Source: Bradyrhizobium sp. CSS354 (GTDB taxonomy: Bacteria > Pseudomonadota > Alphaproteobacteria > Rhizobiales > Xanthobacteraceae). From it: DNA of 64,000 bases. The notes under the pieces are model-generated. The model was not told the origin of the DNA. It was given only the letters and a program-made list of their open reading frames with translations, and searched no databases. Of the stretch, positions 63,915 through 64,000 are shown in pieces. Position 1 is the stretch's first letter. Each line of letters starts with the position of its first letter. A program made the position numbers and the translations under genes. The stretch spans positions 62,001 through 126,000 of the forward strand of contig NZ_JAACFU010000008.1 of assembly GCF_029051725.1 (NCBI RefSeq), in the 5' to 3' direction.

Positions 63915-64000
63915 ATGAACCTTCCCAAAGACGACGCCGCAACACTCTCGGCGCGCTGGACCGAGGGCGTGCTGCTCAAGCGCGACGTGTTCTCGACCGT
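63915..64000 (+). CDS. Partial gene, 5' end only
   Basis: The first 28 codons (MNLPKDDAATLSARWTEGVL, then LKRDVFSTV) run off the right edge. It begins 8 bases after trmFO, so an operon with it is likely. Too short to recognise. The start is the only in-frame ATG close to the trmFO stop. Confidence 0.55.
   Translation, partial: MNLPKDDAATLSARWTEGVLLKRDVFST

Overview
The window reads as a chromosomal segment of a Bradyrhizobium-type alphaproteobacterium. Evidence: high G+C, an NdvB-like GH17/GT2 cyclic beta-glucan synthase, many small secreted or zinc-ribbon proteins typical of this genus, GTTC-N7-GTTC SOS boxes, and several palindromic intergenic repeat families of the Rhizobiales. The organism call is my inference from gene content; no database search was possible.

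Layout. 0-4.1 kb: beta-glucan synthesis locus, with a partial divergent GH17 gene, a secreted protein and an ndvB-like gene. 4.2-14.5 kb: an RPE-like repeat and tRNA-Lys(TTT), then about 10 kb of accessory DNA. It holds short hypothetical genes, a recurring hairpin element, a ribbon-helix-helix gene with a palindrome in front, and a divergent surface-glycan pair (DUF6056-like GT-C protein and acyltransferase 3). 14.6-27.7 kb: Nudix hydrolase, AI-2E-type permease, acetoacetyl-CoA synthetase, a formyltransferase-fold protein, a frameshifted RidA gene, a DMT exporter, a secreted caspase-like protein, cysK and an orphan BrnA-like gene. 27.7-47.3 kb: minus-strand housekeeping genes (tgt, queA, ppiB, ppiA, coaD, gyrA, ssb) interrupted twice by plus-strand genes. 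One interruption is patatin, TetR, PepSY and asd; the other is a small secreted protein and kup. An outer-membrane beta-barrel gene and uvrA follow. 47.3-64 kb: DinB-like and HAD proteins, a YVTN propeller with an MxaD-like SRPBCC protein, repeats, a broken AAA ATPase gene, a five-repeat DUF1217 protein, an acyl-CoA ligase with a PCC-domain protein, TPR, DUF3597, DUF2189, an MltB-like transglycosylase, DUF1127 and trmFO.

Regulation. The strongest new-looking signal lies in front of asd. A consensus-like promoter is followed almost at once by a 23-codon peptide with eight threonines, then an intrinsic terminator. This looks like a (near-)leaderless threonine attenuator. Second, a 24-bp operator-like sequence occurs in the promoters of the patatin gene and of the PepSY gene, on either side of a TetR gene, which suggests a three-gene local regulon. 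ssb and uvrA each carry an alphaproteobacterial SOS box.

Sequence quality or decay. Several genes (a small membrane protein, RidA, patatin, a small gene before PepSY, and an AAA ATPase with two breaks) are each restored by adding one base. Four of the six positions lie in short homopolymer runs. This could be assembly error or real pseudogenes, and reads would settle it.
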